Shown here in pieces: positions 36,304 to 45,272 of a stretch of 64,000 bases of DNA. The stretch covers positions 23,267 through 87,266 of the forward strand of contig JAHYZV010000008.1 of NCBI GenBank assembly GCA_019424245.1. Reading direction: 5' to 3'. This DNA is from Clostridiales bacterium (lineage in GTDB: Bacteria; Bacillota; Clostridia; Lachnospirales; Lachnospiraceae). The notes under the pieces are model-generated. The model did no database searches. It saw only the letters and a list, made by a program, of their open reading frames with translations, and was not told where the DNA came from. The stretch's first letter is position 1. Each line of letters begins with the position of its first letter. A program made the translations under genes and the position numbers.

Positions 36304-37008
36304 TCACCCCCTGTCATTACCTTCCGCTATCGTATCATCTACTCCCATGCTCACATGTCCATCAACTATCGTAAGCAGCTTATCTGCATATTCTGCCATC
36401 TGCTTATCATGCGTAACCATTATTATGGTCTGATTGTATTCATTGGAGGCTTCTGCCAACATCTGTACTACTGTCTGTGCACTAGCCACATCAAGGTTGC
36501 CTGTAGGTTCATCTGCGAGTATAACTGCCGGATGTGCTATCATTGCCCTTGCTATGGCAGCTCTCTGCTGCTCACCTCCGGACATCTGCGCTGGAAGCTT
36601 TCTTAAACAGTGTCCGATGGATAATATATCCATAAGACGGCTGACCTCATCTCTATCTGGTTTCTTACCATCAAGTATAATGGGAAGTATGATATTTTCA
36701 TAAGCTGTATATTCTGGCACAAGACTGTAATCCTGATATATAAAGCCTATCTTTGTGCGCCTGAACCTGGCAAGTGATTTATTATTAAGCGTGCTTATAT
36801 CTGTATCATCTATGTACACTTTTCCTGAATCAGGCTTATCTATAGTCCCCAATATTCTTAAAAGAGTGGACTTTCCAGAACCGCTTTTTCCTATCACAGC
36901 TGTAAAATCGCCTTTCTGAATGTTAATACTACACTGTTTAAGTGCCTTCACTTCAACGCTTCCTGTCCGGTAAGTTTTACTTATTCCTTCTGCTCTTAAT
37001 ATATCCAT
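36304..37008 (-). CDS. ABC transporter ATPase, LolD/MacB type
   Basis: 234 aa: Walker A GKSGSGKST, Q-loop YQDYSLVPEYTAYEN, signature MSGGEQQRAAIARAM, Walker B VILADEPTGNLD and H-loop VTHD. The EYTAYENI and LDVASAQTV stretches are typical of ATPases paired with FtsX-type permeases such as MacB, LolD and BceA. It ends with its TGA inside the ribosome site of the permease. Preceded by AAAGGAGG and, 104 bases upstream, by the shared operator. Confidence 0.95.
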   Translation of the reverse strand: MDILRAEGISKTYRTGSVEVKALKQCSINIQKGDFTAVIGKSGSGKSTLLRILGTIDKPDSGKVYIDDTDISTLNNKSLARFRRTKIGFIYQDYSLVPEYTAYENIILPIILDGKKPDRDEVSRLMDILSIGHCLRKLPAQMSGGEQQRAAIARAMIAHPAVILADEPTGNLDVASAQTVVQMLAEASNEYNQTIIMVTHDKQMAEYADKLLTIVDGHVSMGVDDTIAEGNDRG

Positions 37009-37100
37009 AGCATATCCTCCTTTAATAAAGTCTGTATATTATTTCAGATATCTTTAATACTTTATTCCAAACTTTAGTTACTTTCGTATCTGATATGCGG

Positions 37101-37132
37101 ATTATATTGTTGTTAACTTACCTCAGACTTAC
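37101..37132 (-). promoter_or_regulatory. response-regulator box and -10 of the ABC operon
   Basis: On the minus strand: GTAAGT-CTGAG-GTAAGTTAAC (37132-37112), five bases, then TATAAT (37106-37101). The half sites GTAAGT repeat with 11-bp period, as in OmpR/PhoB-type sites, and lie where a -35 box would be. A 19-of-21 copy with the same spacing precedes the regulator gene at 39133. Confidence 0.65.
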
Positions 37133-37169
37133 ATTCACAAGTTTTTGACCTTTTGTTTCTTACATCTTA

Positions 37170-38375
37170 TTATCTCTTATCCTTAAGTCTATATCTTGGA
37201 AGTATTATCGTGAATTCTGCTCCTCCATATTCTTCACTGTTACCTGCTTTTATTATGCCATAATGCGCCTCTATTATAAGTCTTGACAGATTAAGTCCTA
37301 ATCCTACATGCATATCCGAAGCACTGTTTCTTGTTGTAGAGAACCTGTCAAATATATCATCCTGATCTTTAACAGTTAATCCTTTCCCATTATCTTCTAT
37401 TTTTATAACAACCTTTCTTTCATCACAACCTGCAGTTATATACACTTTACCATCAGGAATATTTTTAATATAGTCTGCACTGTTTCCTATAACATTAGCT
37501 ATTGCCTCAACCAGCCACATTTCATCTGCATATATAACCGCACTTTCGCATTTATCATCATATTGTACTATAAAAATATCATTCTGATTTTCATGTATCA
37601 TACAATTCATACAATTATTTATGCTATCTGTTATAATTGAACCTATGATTACTTCATCAGCCGCTATTATTACTTTCTTATTTTCAAATCTGCTTATGTT
37701 AAGAAGTGTTCTTATAAAGTCCCGTATTCTGAAGGCACTTCCCGCACTTTCATAAACAAGTCTTCCCATACGCTCATCCATGTGCAATTCCTGCATAAAT
37801 TCAAGATTTAAGATTATCGCTGCAAGCGGAGTTTTTATCTGATGTGCTATATTTTCTATAAAATCCTGCATTTTTCTCTGCTGTTTTTTGTTATATTCGT
37901 TTTCCTGTTTAAGCCTGTTTTCTAATATTACATTACGTTCTTTAACTGCTAAAGCATCAGCTATAACACTGTGAGCGGTCATGCTTCTGATGCTTACCAT
38001 GCAACATATGAATACAACTGATAATGTAAGTAATGCAATTATATATATACATATTTCCCCTGATAAAAGAAATATATAGCTATACCCTTTACTTCCATAT
38101 CCGATTTTTTCAATAGCTGCATTTCCCTCATTAACATATCTACCTACAGCCTGCGTGATTTTCATCTTAGAAAGCACATCAAGATAATTCTCTGCTGCTG
38201 TTTTATCATACAAATAAAGAGCCCCTGTAAGAGCTCTTTGCTTAAGATTATAATACAGGCATAAAAGCATTACTACAGCTGCATTTACTATAAATGAAGC
38301 TGCAATAAATAATGTCTGTTTTTTTCTAAAATCCATAAATTTCTGTTCGATATCGTCCTGATTACCCATAAACAC
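37170..38375 (-). CDS. sensor histidine kinase
   Basis: 401 aa: two membrane segments (about 22-42 and 103-127) enclosing an extracytoplasmic loop of about 60 residues, a coiled linker, the H-box IENIAHQIKTPLAA with His178, and an HATPase domain with N-box (VIGNSADYI), IEDNGKG and GLGLNLSRLI. A GTG start at 38375 is used since GAGG lies six bases upstream and overlaps the regulator stop. It should phosphorylate the adjacent OmpR-type regulator. The loop is longer than in BceS-type intramembrane kinases. Confidence 0.9.
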   Translation of the reverse strand: MFMGNQDDIEQKFMDFRKKQTLFIAASFIVNAAVVMLLCLYYNLKQRALTGALYLYDKTAAENYLDVLSKMKITQAVGRYVNEGNAAIEKIGYGSKGYSYIFLLSGEICIYIIALLTLSVVFICCMVSIRSMTAHSVIADALAVKERNVILENRLKQENEYNKKQQRKMQDFIENIAHQIKTPLAAIILNLEFMQELHMDERMGRLVYESAGSAFRIRDFIRTLLNISRFENKKVIIAADEVIIGSIITDSINNCMNCMIHENQNDIFIVQYDDKCESAVIYADEMWLVEAIANVIGNSADYIKNIPDGKVYITAGCDERKVVIKIEDNGKGLTVKDQDDIFDRFSTTRNSASDMHVGLGLNLSRLIIEAHYGIIKAGNSEEYGGAEFTIILPRYRLKDKR

Positions 38376-38384
38376 TCTTTACCT

Positions 38385-39068
38385 CTATATTTTATCTATC
38401 CACCTGTATCCTACATTTCTTATTGTTTCTATATAAGACTGATGCTTTTCTCCATATGTTCCAAGCTTTGCTTTAATTCTGCTTACAGCAACTGTGAGTG
38501 TATTATACTCAACATAATTGCCATGCATGTCCCATATTCTGTCATATATGACCTCACGTTTAACAACACAACCTTTATTCTGTATAAGTATTTTTATTAT
38601 ATTAAACTCTGTCGGGGTTATGCCTAATTCTACACCATTTTTTAATATCTTATACTTATCAAAAAGTACTTTAATATCACCAACACTATATGAATTCTCC
38701 TTGAATCTTGCACTTCGTCTTAGGTTAGAGCTTATACGCGACAGAAGCTCTGCATTGTGAAAAGGCTTTGTTATATAATCATCTCCGCCTATATCAAGTC
38801 CTTTTACTACTGACTCTTCATCATCACTTGAGGTTATAAATATTATCGGTGCTTCCGTCTTATCTCTTATATTCTCACATATATCATAACCACTTCCATC
38901 AGGAAGAATAACATCTAAAAGATATGCATCGTATGTTGTTTTCTTAATACTCTCATAAAACTTCTGCACACCTTCCACCGCTGTTACTGTATATCCCTTA
39001 TATGTGAGCAGCTCCGTAAGGCTTTTTCTTATCTGCTCGTCATCTTCAACAAGAATAATATGATACAT
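38385..39068 (-). CDS. OmpR/PhoB-type response regulator
   Basis: 227 aa: receiver domain with acidic pocket (EDD near 8-10), phospho-acceptor Asp52 in LLDVILPDGSG, switch Thr-Ser (FITSSDD) and Lys in DYITKPF; C-terminal winged helix with GVELGITPTEFNIIKIL and a final NVGYRW. A copy of the same 21-bp operator lies upstream of this gene and of the ABC operon, indicating autoregulation plus transporter control. Confidence 0.95.
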   Translation of the reverse strand: MYHIILVEDDEQIRKSLTELLTYKGYTVTAVEGVQKFYESIKKTTYDAYLLDVILPDGSGYDICENIRDKTEAPIIFITSSDDEESVVKGLDIGGDDYITKPFHNAELLSRISSNLRRSARFKENSYSVGDIKVLFDKYKILKNGVELGITPTEFNIIKILIQNKGCVVKREVIYDRIWDMHGNYVEYNTLTVAVSRIKAKLGTYGEKHQSYIETIRNVGYRWIDKI

Positions 39069-39132
39069 ATGCTCATTCTCCGTATTATATTCATATCTAC
39101 ATTTTCTATCTGCTCATTTATAATATCACATG

Positions 39133-39164
39133 ATAATATACATGTTAACTTACACCAGACTTAC
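39133..39164 (-). promoter_or_regulatory. response-regulator box and -10 of the two-component operon
   Basis: On the minus strand: GTAAGT-CTGGT-GTAAGTTAAC (39164-39144), five bases, then TATTAT (39138-39133). Same arrangement as at 37101-37132. Confidence 0.65.
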
Positions 39165-39311
39165 TTTTTATAAAAATATTTTTATAGAAATATATGTTAT
39201 CATCGTAACAACTTAACCAGTTTCACATACCATTTCGATGCTTATATGCTTACTACGAAACTTGCATCTAAAAATGCTGATATTCTTACAATACCACCGA
39301 ATTCCTGTACA

Positions 39312-40370
39312 TCACGCAGTTTCTACTTTTCGCTGTGTGTACCAGTTATATATCTTATCTATCAACCTGTCACATAACAATGTATATGCCGCTCCTACTA
39401 CATTTACACCTATTCTAAGTAAAACAGCATATTTAAGTCCGAACAGTTCCGCCGCTATCGACAGTGCTCCAAATGTATTAAATACTGTCTGCCAAGAATA
39501 ACCAGCTGAATATCCGACACCTATTCCACCTATCATACCAATATATGGATACATTGACTGTGGAAGTACTGTGTATAATATTGAAAAAATCAGACATCCA
39601 ACAACATTAAACGCACCTCTCTTGCCTGCCCGTCCTTCTATATCCTTTGAAAATGGCAGGCACACTGACATGCACGCTATACCTATCCACATCGCTCTTG
39701 GAATATTAAGCAGGTTCATGACAAACATTGCACTTGATACTATAAATGTAAGCTTGATATACCATCTGTTTCTTGCCGAATTAATATTGAATTCATAGAA
39801 TAAATCCTGGAATGTTCTTCGATATGGTCTGTTCTTCTGGTTCTTATAAAAGATAATCATACAGATTACCATACCACAAAGAAGTCCGATAACCCTTAAC
39901 ACATAGTCCTGTCCTGTAACGTCATACCCCTGTAATAACAGATAACCAAGCACAAATGTCGAATGATTATACATAATTACATTATGACAGCCCATTATCA
40001 TAAGAAGCATTATACACACTATATTAATAAGAAATGCAACAACAGGCGGCACCATATTACTAAGCCTTGGTCCTGCTATCAATATAGCATATATTCCCAT
40101 AATTGACAAAAGTCCATGTGATGTCTTTATTCCAAAATCCGCCTGTCTTAACACAAGCACTGCAAGCAGTACTGTAACACCTACTACACTGTTAGCACTT
40201 CCAAGTAACTTACTGAATACTGTAACAACTGCAACACAGAATACCATAACAAGGTAAACCTTGAAATTATATATTAATATATGTTTTCTTTTCTCTTTAG
40301 CATCTTTTGTGTTCTTAATAAGCTGTTTAGAGCCTGCAGAACTTAACTGTAATTCCTGATAAAATGTCAT
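39312..40370 (-). CDS. FUSC-family membrane protein
   Basis: 352 aa with about ten hydrophobic segments arranged as two similar halves separated by a polar stretch (YKNQKNRPYRRTFQDLFYEF). This matches the fusaric-acid-resistance/aromatic-acid-exporter fold, although without the long cytoplasmic C-terminal domain. It follows the ABC exporter pair by 138 bases on the same strand. The compound exported is unknown. Confidence 0.7.
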   Translation of the reverse strand: MTFYQELQLSSAGSKQLIKNTKDAKEKRKHILIYNFKVYLVMVFCVAVVTVFSKLLGSANSVVGVTVLLAVLVLRQADFGIKTSHGLLSIMGIYAILIAGPRLSNMVPPVVAFLINIVCIMLLMIMGCHNVIMYNHSTFVLGYLLLQGYDVTGQDYVLRVIGLLCGMVICMIIFYKNQKNRPYRRTFQDLFYEFNINSARNRWYIKLTFIVSSAMFVMNLLNIPRAMWIGIACMSVCLPFSKDIEGRAGKRGAFNVVGCLIFSILYTVLPQSMYPYIGMIGGIGVGYSAGYSWQTVFNTFGALSIAAELFGLKYAVLLRIGVNVVGAAYTLLCDRLIDKIYNWYTQRKVETA

Positions 40371-40508
40371 AAAACCACTCTGATCCTTTCATCCCCATAT
40401 ATTTATTGAGTTACATTACATATGATTTGTACTCAATAATCATCTTCTTTTTATAATTTTAATGATGATAGGGTGGAGTAATATAACACTATTCGTTGTT
40501 ATTGTCAA

Positions 40509-42251
40509 TTATAAACTTATAACCCTGTCCGCCATCTGTATTGTTGATGTCCTGTGTGCAATCATTATAATTGTCATTCTACCCTTTAAGTTCTGTAATG
40601 TTTCGTTTACTGCACGCTCCGACTCATTATCAAGTGCGGAGGTTGCCTCATCCATAAGCATTATCGGAGCATTTTTAAGGATTGCCCTTGCTATGGCTAT
40701 CCGCTGTCTTTGACCACCTGATACAGACATCCCCTTTTCACCAACAACTGTGTCATAACCATCTGTAAATTCTGTTATAAACTGGTGAGCATTAGCCATC
40801 TTTGCAGCCTTAATTATCTCAGCTTCCGTGGCATCAAGCCTTCCCATTCTTATATTATCCATTATACTCATATTAAAAAGTATTGCATCCTGTGGAACAA
40901 GTGCAAAAAAGCTTCTGCCAGCCGACAGACTTATATCATCAAGATTATTGCCACACACTTCAATCATTCCACTGTCCGGCTTATAAAATCCCATAAGAAG
41001 CTTAGAAAGTGTTGTCTTTCCAGAACCTGAAGCACCTGTAACTGCCACGAACTCGCCTGACTTTATTCTTTCATTATAATTATCAAGAACAACGACAGGG
41101 GCATTATTTTCATCTTTTATATATGAAAATGTTAAATCACTTATTTTAACTGAATAATCAACATTATTAAAAATATTATTATGACCGCAAGAGTTATTTA
41201 TTTCATTATGCAATCTTTCTTTATTGAATTCCTGACGATTTAACATTTCCTCTTCTGTTTTCTCATCAAGAAACTCAAATATATTCTGCGCATATGTCAG
41301 ATATGCAATAAGCTCAGGAATATACTTTCCCATCTGCAAAAATTGCCTTGAAAAACGTCCATACATTGTATATATAGCCGCAATAGCACCAAGTGTTGTG
41401 TAGCCCTTCTGCACAAACAATATACCTAACGCCAGAAAAACAAGATTACATATAAGGTCAAAGCCTGTATTAGCACATTCAAGCAAAGATGAAAACATAT
41501 TTCTTTTATCAGACTTTACGGCATACACATCTGCCTCTTCATTATATCTGTCAACTGTTTTTCTTCCTGCCGGAAACATCCTTACCTGTATAATTCCCTG
41601 AATAAGATCTGTTATATGCTTTGTCATTATGCTGTTTGACTCAGACATTTTCTTACTTAAGCTTTTAAGCGGTCCAGTCAGAACCATCGTAACTCCTATC
41701 AGCACTGTATTTACAGCCACAAGACAAAGTGTAAGCTGCCAGCTGAGTGCAAACATAGGCACTAAGAATACAACTACCATTATAAATGGCATAACAACTC
41801 TTCTGAATCTTGAACCAAATATATCACCCATTCTTCCAAGGTCAAATGATACTTTTGATAACATTTCCCCACTATGGTGATTTTCATAATATTCACAAGG
41901 CAGCTTCATTTCGTGACTTAACACCTGTTCGTACAGCTTTCCATATATTCGCTTTGCTTCCACGTTATATCTTATGCAGGCAAATCTATATCCTAACAAC
42001 ACTATCACACCTGTTATGACTATTATTACGACAGAACTTATAAGCCTGTCCCACTCGCCTTTCTGTGCTATGTCAACAACTATCTTCATAAGAAATGCTT
42101 CCATAACTGAAAACATTGCAAATGTTATACTCATCCCTAATATTGAACCATAATACATAAAACGTCTTTTTCCCATAGTTCTCATAGTCCGTAAGAATAA
42201 CTGCCATATTCTGGAATTCTTCTTATTATCCTTCTGCGTACATTCCTGCAT
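40509..42251 (-). CDS. type I ABC exporter half-transporter, second gene of a pair
   Basis: About 580 aa: six membrane segments (first about 25-330 residues) and a nucleotide-binding domain with GASGSGKTT, SVSGGQRQRIAIARAI, IMLMDEATSALD and a final AHRTSTIQ. It ends at MADRVISL, some 20-30 residues earlier than usual, so the short tail after the D-loop/H-loop strand is missing. The ATG at 42251 follows GGAGG; it overlaps the end of the upstream exporter gene by 26 bases. It forms a heterodimer with that partner. Confidence 0.9.
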   Translation of the reverse strand: MQECTQKDNKKNSRIWQLFLRTMRTMGKRRFMYYGSILGMSITFAMFSVMEAFLMKIVVDIAQKGEWDRLISSVVIIVITGVIVLLGYRFACIRYNVEAKRIYGKLYEQVLSHEMKLPCEYYENHHSGEMLSKVSFDLGRMGDIFGSRFRRVVMPFIMVVVFLVPMFALSWQLTLCLVAVNTVLIGVTMVLTGPLKSLSKKMSESNSIMTKHITDLIQGIIQVRMFPAGRKTVDRYNEEADVYAVKSDKRNMFSSLLECANTGFDLICNLVFLALGILFVQKGYTTLGAIAAIYTMYGRFSRQFLQMGKYIPELIAYLTYAQNIFEFLDEKTEEEMLNRQEFNKERLHNEINNSCGHNNIFNNVDYSVKISDLTFSYIKDENNAPVVVLDNYNERIKSGEFVAVTGASGSGKTTLSKLLMGFYKPDSGMIEVCGNNLDDISLSAGRSFFALVPQDAILFNMSIMDNIRMGRLDATEAEIIKAAKMANAHQFITEFTDGYDTVVGEKGMSVSGGQRQRIAIARAILKNAPIMLMDEATSALDNESERAVNETLQNLKGRMTIIMIAHRTSTIQMADRVISL

Positions 42252-43983
42252 ATACTCCTCCCATATCAAGCAACTGTTTATGAGTTCCAGTTTCAACTAT
42301 CCTTCCATGCTGAAGTACAATTATCCTGTCGGCATCTTTTATTGTAGACAATCTGTGTGCGATCGTTATGCTAGTTTTCCCTTTGCACAACCTGTCAAGA
42401 GCATCCTGTATAAGCTGCTCTGTTCCCTCATCAATAGCAGATGTAGGCTCATCTAACAACAGAATTGGCGTGTCTTTTAATATTGCCCTTGCTATAGCAA
42501 TACGCTGCCTCTGACCACCTGAAAGCTGGCTTCCACCCTCACTTATCACAGTTTCATATCCGTCAGTAAGTCCTTCTATGAAGTCGTGAATTCTTGCATC
42601 CTTACATGCATTAACAACTTCATCGTGAGTTGCATTAATATTTCCATACCTGATATTTTCCTCAATAGTTCCTGGAAATAAAAATGTATCCTGTGAAACA
42701 AGCGCCAGATTTTCTCTTGCGCTTTCAATATTCCATTCATTAATATCCATTCCGTACAGCTTATATGTTCCATCACTGGCATGATATAAGCCGCATAACA
42801 GTCTGAAAATAGTAGTCTTTCCACCACCTGAGCTTCCGACTATCGCTATATTTTCGCCATTTTTAATCTTAAAACTGACATCATTAAGAACATTTTCACC
42901 CTCTTTATATGCAAACTTTATATTATCAAATTCTATAACGTAATCTACGTCTAAGTTGCTCTTATCAGATACGCTATTAGCTATATTCGTTGCCTTGTAA
43001 GTCTTGTCCCCAAAATGCTCATCTTTAGCCGAAAGTATTCCTTCAAGCCTTCCTATACACACCATACAGCCTGTTGCATCAACTATGGCAAACGGAATTC
43101 CTATAATCGACTCAACAAACTTTTCTAGAATAACGACAAAACCAACAAGCTCTCCAACTGTAAGCTGTCCATTTCTTACAAGCCATATGCTTAAAAATGC
43201 ACATAATATAGAAGGAATCCATTGTATGAGTCTTCTTATAACTATCGCTGTATTGCTTATACCTGTTCTTATCTGCTCTGTTTCCACAAGCTCCTCTGAT
43301 GCCTTATGCATTCTGTTTTCAAAATACTTCTGTAATCCAAAGGCTTTTATTATCTGATACCCCATTATAGCTTCATGGTCAATCCCAAGCATTGCATCAA
43401 CCTTTAAACGATATACCTTTGACACATCACGCATTTTCTTCACAAGAATATTTGACAGCCATATTACAAGTGGATAACTCACAACAACTGCAACAAAAAG
43501 CACTACATTTATCCTTCGCACATAATTGGCATATATAAGTGCTGCCGTAATATTTGTTATAATTGTTGCAAAATGCTCTGTCAAAAAGTTTTCCGCTTCT
43601 GCTATATCTGAATTCACCTTATTAATTATCGTTGCTGTACCTGCATTATCATAATATGAATAATCTATCCGGTATAACTTGCTGCTTATCTGTTTTCTGT
43701 ATGAATTAATAACCCTCACCGCATATTTAAGCGAAAGCCTGCTTCCTGCAAAGGAAAGTACAAAGCCTGATAATGTCAGATATATAAACTTCTCAATAAT
43801 ACTGCCAATATCAACAGCTTCGCCTGACAGCATATAATCTATGTTGACACTTATTATCTTATTGGCACTCACAATTATCTCATTCACAACAGCATTAAGA
43901 AGCAGTGCTATAATTATCAGATACGAATACCTGAGCATATTTTTTATAAAATTATTTGCTTTAAGATTAAACTTCTGATTCAT
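42226..43983 (-). CDS. type I ABC exporter half-transporter, first gene of a pair
   Basis: 585 aa: six membrane segments then an ATPase domain with GSSGGGKTT, QLSGGQRQRIAIARAI, ILLLDEPTSAIDEGTE, AHRLST and a full-length tail. The Walker B-adjacent residue is Glu in LDEPTSA in place of the usual catalytic ending seen in the partner, so both sites may not be equal, as in heterodimeric drug exporters. GAGG precedes the ATG by ten bases. Divergent AraC regulator at 44139 probably controls the pair. Confidence 0.9.
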   Translation of the reverse strand: MNQKFNLKANNFIKNMLRYSYLIIIALLLNAVVNEIIVSANKIISVNIDYMLSGEAVDIGSIIEKFIYLTLSGFVLSFAGSRLSLKYAVRVINSYRKQISSKLYRIDYSYYDNAGTATIINKVNSDIAEAENFLTEHFATIITNITAALIYANYVRRINVVLFVAVVVSYPLVIWLSNILVKKMRDVSKVYRLKVDAMLGIDHEAIMGYQIIKAFGLQKYFENRMHKASEELVETEQIRTGISNTAIVIRRLIQWIPSILCAFLSIWLVRNGQLTVGELVGFVVILEKFVESIIGIPFAIVDATGCMVCIGRLEGILSAKDEHFGDKTYKATNIANSVSDKSNLDVDYVIEFDNIKFAYKEGENVLNDVSFKIKNGENIAIVGSSGGGKTTIFRLLCGLYHASDGTYKLYGMDINEWNIESARENLALVSQDTFLFPGTIEENIRYGNINATHDEVVNACKDARIHDFIEGLTDGYETVISEGGSQLSGGQRQRIAIARAILKDTPILLLDEPTSAIDEGTEQLIQDALDRLCKGKTSITIAHRLSTIKDADRIIVLQHGRIVETGTHKQLLDMGGVYAGMYAEG

Positions 43984-44138
43984 ATGTTATCAACCTCTTA
44001 TTATGATTTAACTATAACTTATTCTTGCACAAAATTTTATTTTTTTCATTAAATATTATTGCTTTTATGACATATAATTTATAAAATTATGCTATGTCAA
44101 TTATAACTTGGTTAAACCACTCAAGAATGGAGATTACT

Positions 44139-45017
44139 ATGCCTCTTCCACTTAAACCCGGAGAAAATATTTATATAGACCACAAAATAAAAGAAGCAAG
44201 CTACACAATGCCAGCAATGCAGGCAGCACATGACCACTACACCATCGGTTATATGGTATCAGGTGATCGAAGATGGATTGCAACTGATAACATACGTGTA
44301 TGCCACGCCGGCGATTTTGGGATTGCTAAACCTGAGGTTTATCACAGGAACTGTCCTATATCGGATGTTCCTTATGACAGATATGTAATAAAAGTTCGTA
44401 CAGAAGTATTTGAACCTATTATTGAAATAATCGGACATACTCAATTAGATATTCTTTGTCGCAATTATCTACATTTTACCAAAGCTTCACAGAATGAAAT
44501 ACAAAAAATGTGTGATGAAATGTTATACGAATACGAACGAAATTCTGACCACTCACAACTGCTTCTTCAGGGAATGTTTTATAAACTATTCTTCTATGTA
44601 TATGAGCATCACATTTCAAGTGACTCAGATAACAATACTTTATATCTGAAAAGATTCGATGACAGAATTCAGAAGGCTATGATATATGCTGAAAATAATC
44701 TCGAATATGGTGCCAGCCTGCAGAATGTGGCAGACTTTGCCTGTCTTTCTCCATCACATTTTTCAAGACTTTTCAAAGCTGTAACTGGTTCATCATATAC
44801 TGAATATATAACAGCGGTTCGATTACAACACGCAAAGATTCTTTTAGAAATCGGGGAAATATCTATAAGTGCGGTTGCAAACAAAGTCGGCATATCTAAT
44901 GCAAGCTACCTTAGTGCACTGCTTAAGAAGCATTATGGTATCACACCGACACAGATAAAAAGAAATGCATATAGAAACGATTGCACAAAATATAATAACA
45001 GAATTAAAAATAGCTGA
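44139..45017 (+). CDS. AraC-family transcriptional regulator
   Basis: 292 aa: N-terminal cupin (HDHYTIGYMVSG, H-A-GDFGI) and C-terminal AraC helix-turn-helix pair (about 190-287; LSPSHFSRLFKAVTG and GISNASYLSALLKKHYG). ATG at 44139 follows GGAGATTACT; the upstream ATG at 44094 lacks a ribosome site. Separated by 155 bases from the divergent ABC exporter pair, its likely target. The inducer is unknown. Confidence 0.85.
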   Translation: MPLPLKPGENIYIDHKIKEASYTMPAMQAAHDHYTIGYMVSGDRRWIATDNIRVCHAGDFGIAKPEVYHRNCPISDVPYDRYVIKVRTEVFEPIIEIIGHTQLDILCRNYLHFTKASQNEIQKMCDEMLYEYERNSDHSQLLLQGMFYKLFFYVYEHHISSDSDNNTLYLKRFDDRIQKAMIYAENNLEYGASLQNVADFACLSPSHFSRLFKAVTGSSYTEYITAVRLQHAKILLEIGEISISAVANKVGISNASYLSALLKKHYGITPTQIKRNAYRNDCTKYNNRIKNS

Positions 45018-45272
45018 TATCTTATAAATGTAACTATCTACATCGTCCAATCTGTAACCTGACTTTGTAAACCATCACATCTTATATAAGATACCAGCCA
45101 TTTTTAATTAATTTTCAGCTATAATTATTCAGCATAATTATTCATTTATAACACTTCTATAATTATAGTAATTTTCTTTAAATTAAATTATTTCTTCTAT
45201 ATTATAATGTATTAATCAGAAGTTAAAATCTATCACTTTCCAATACATCTACATTATAACACATCAACCTGC

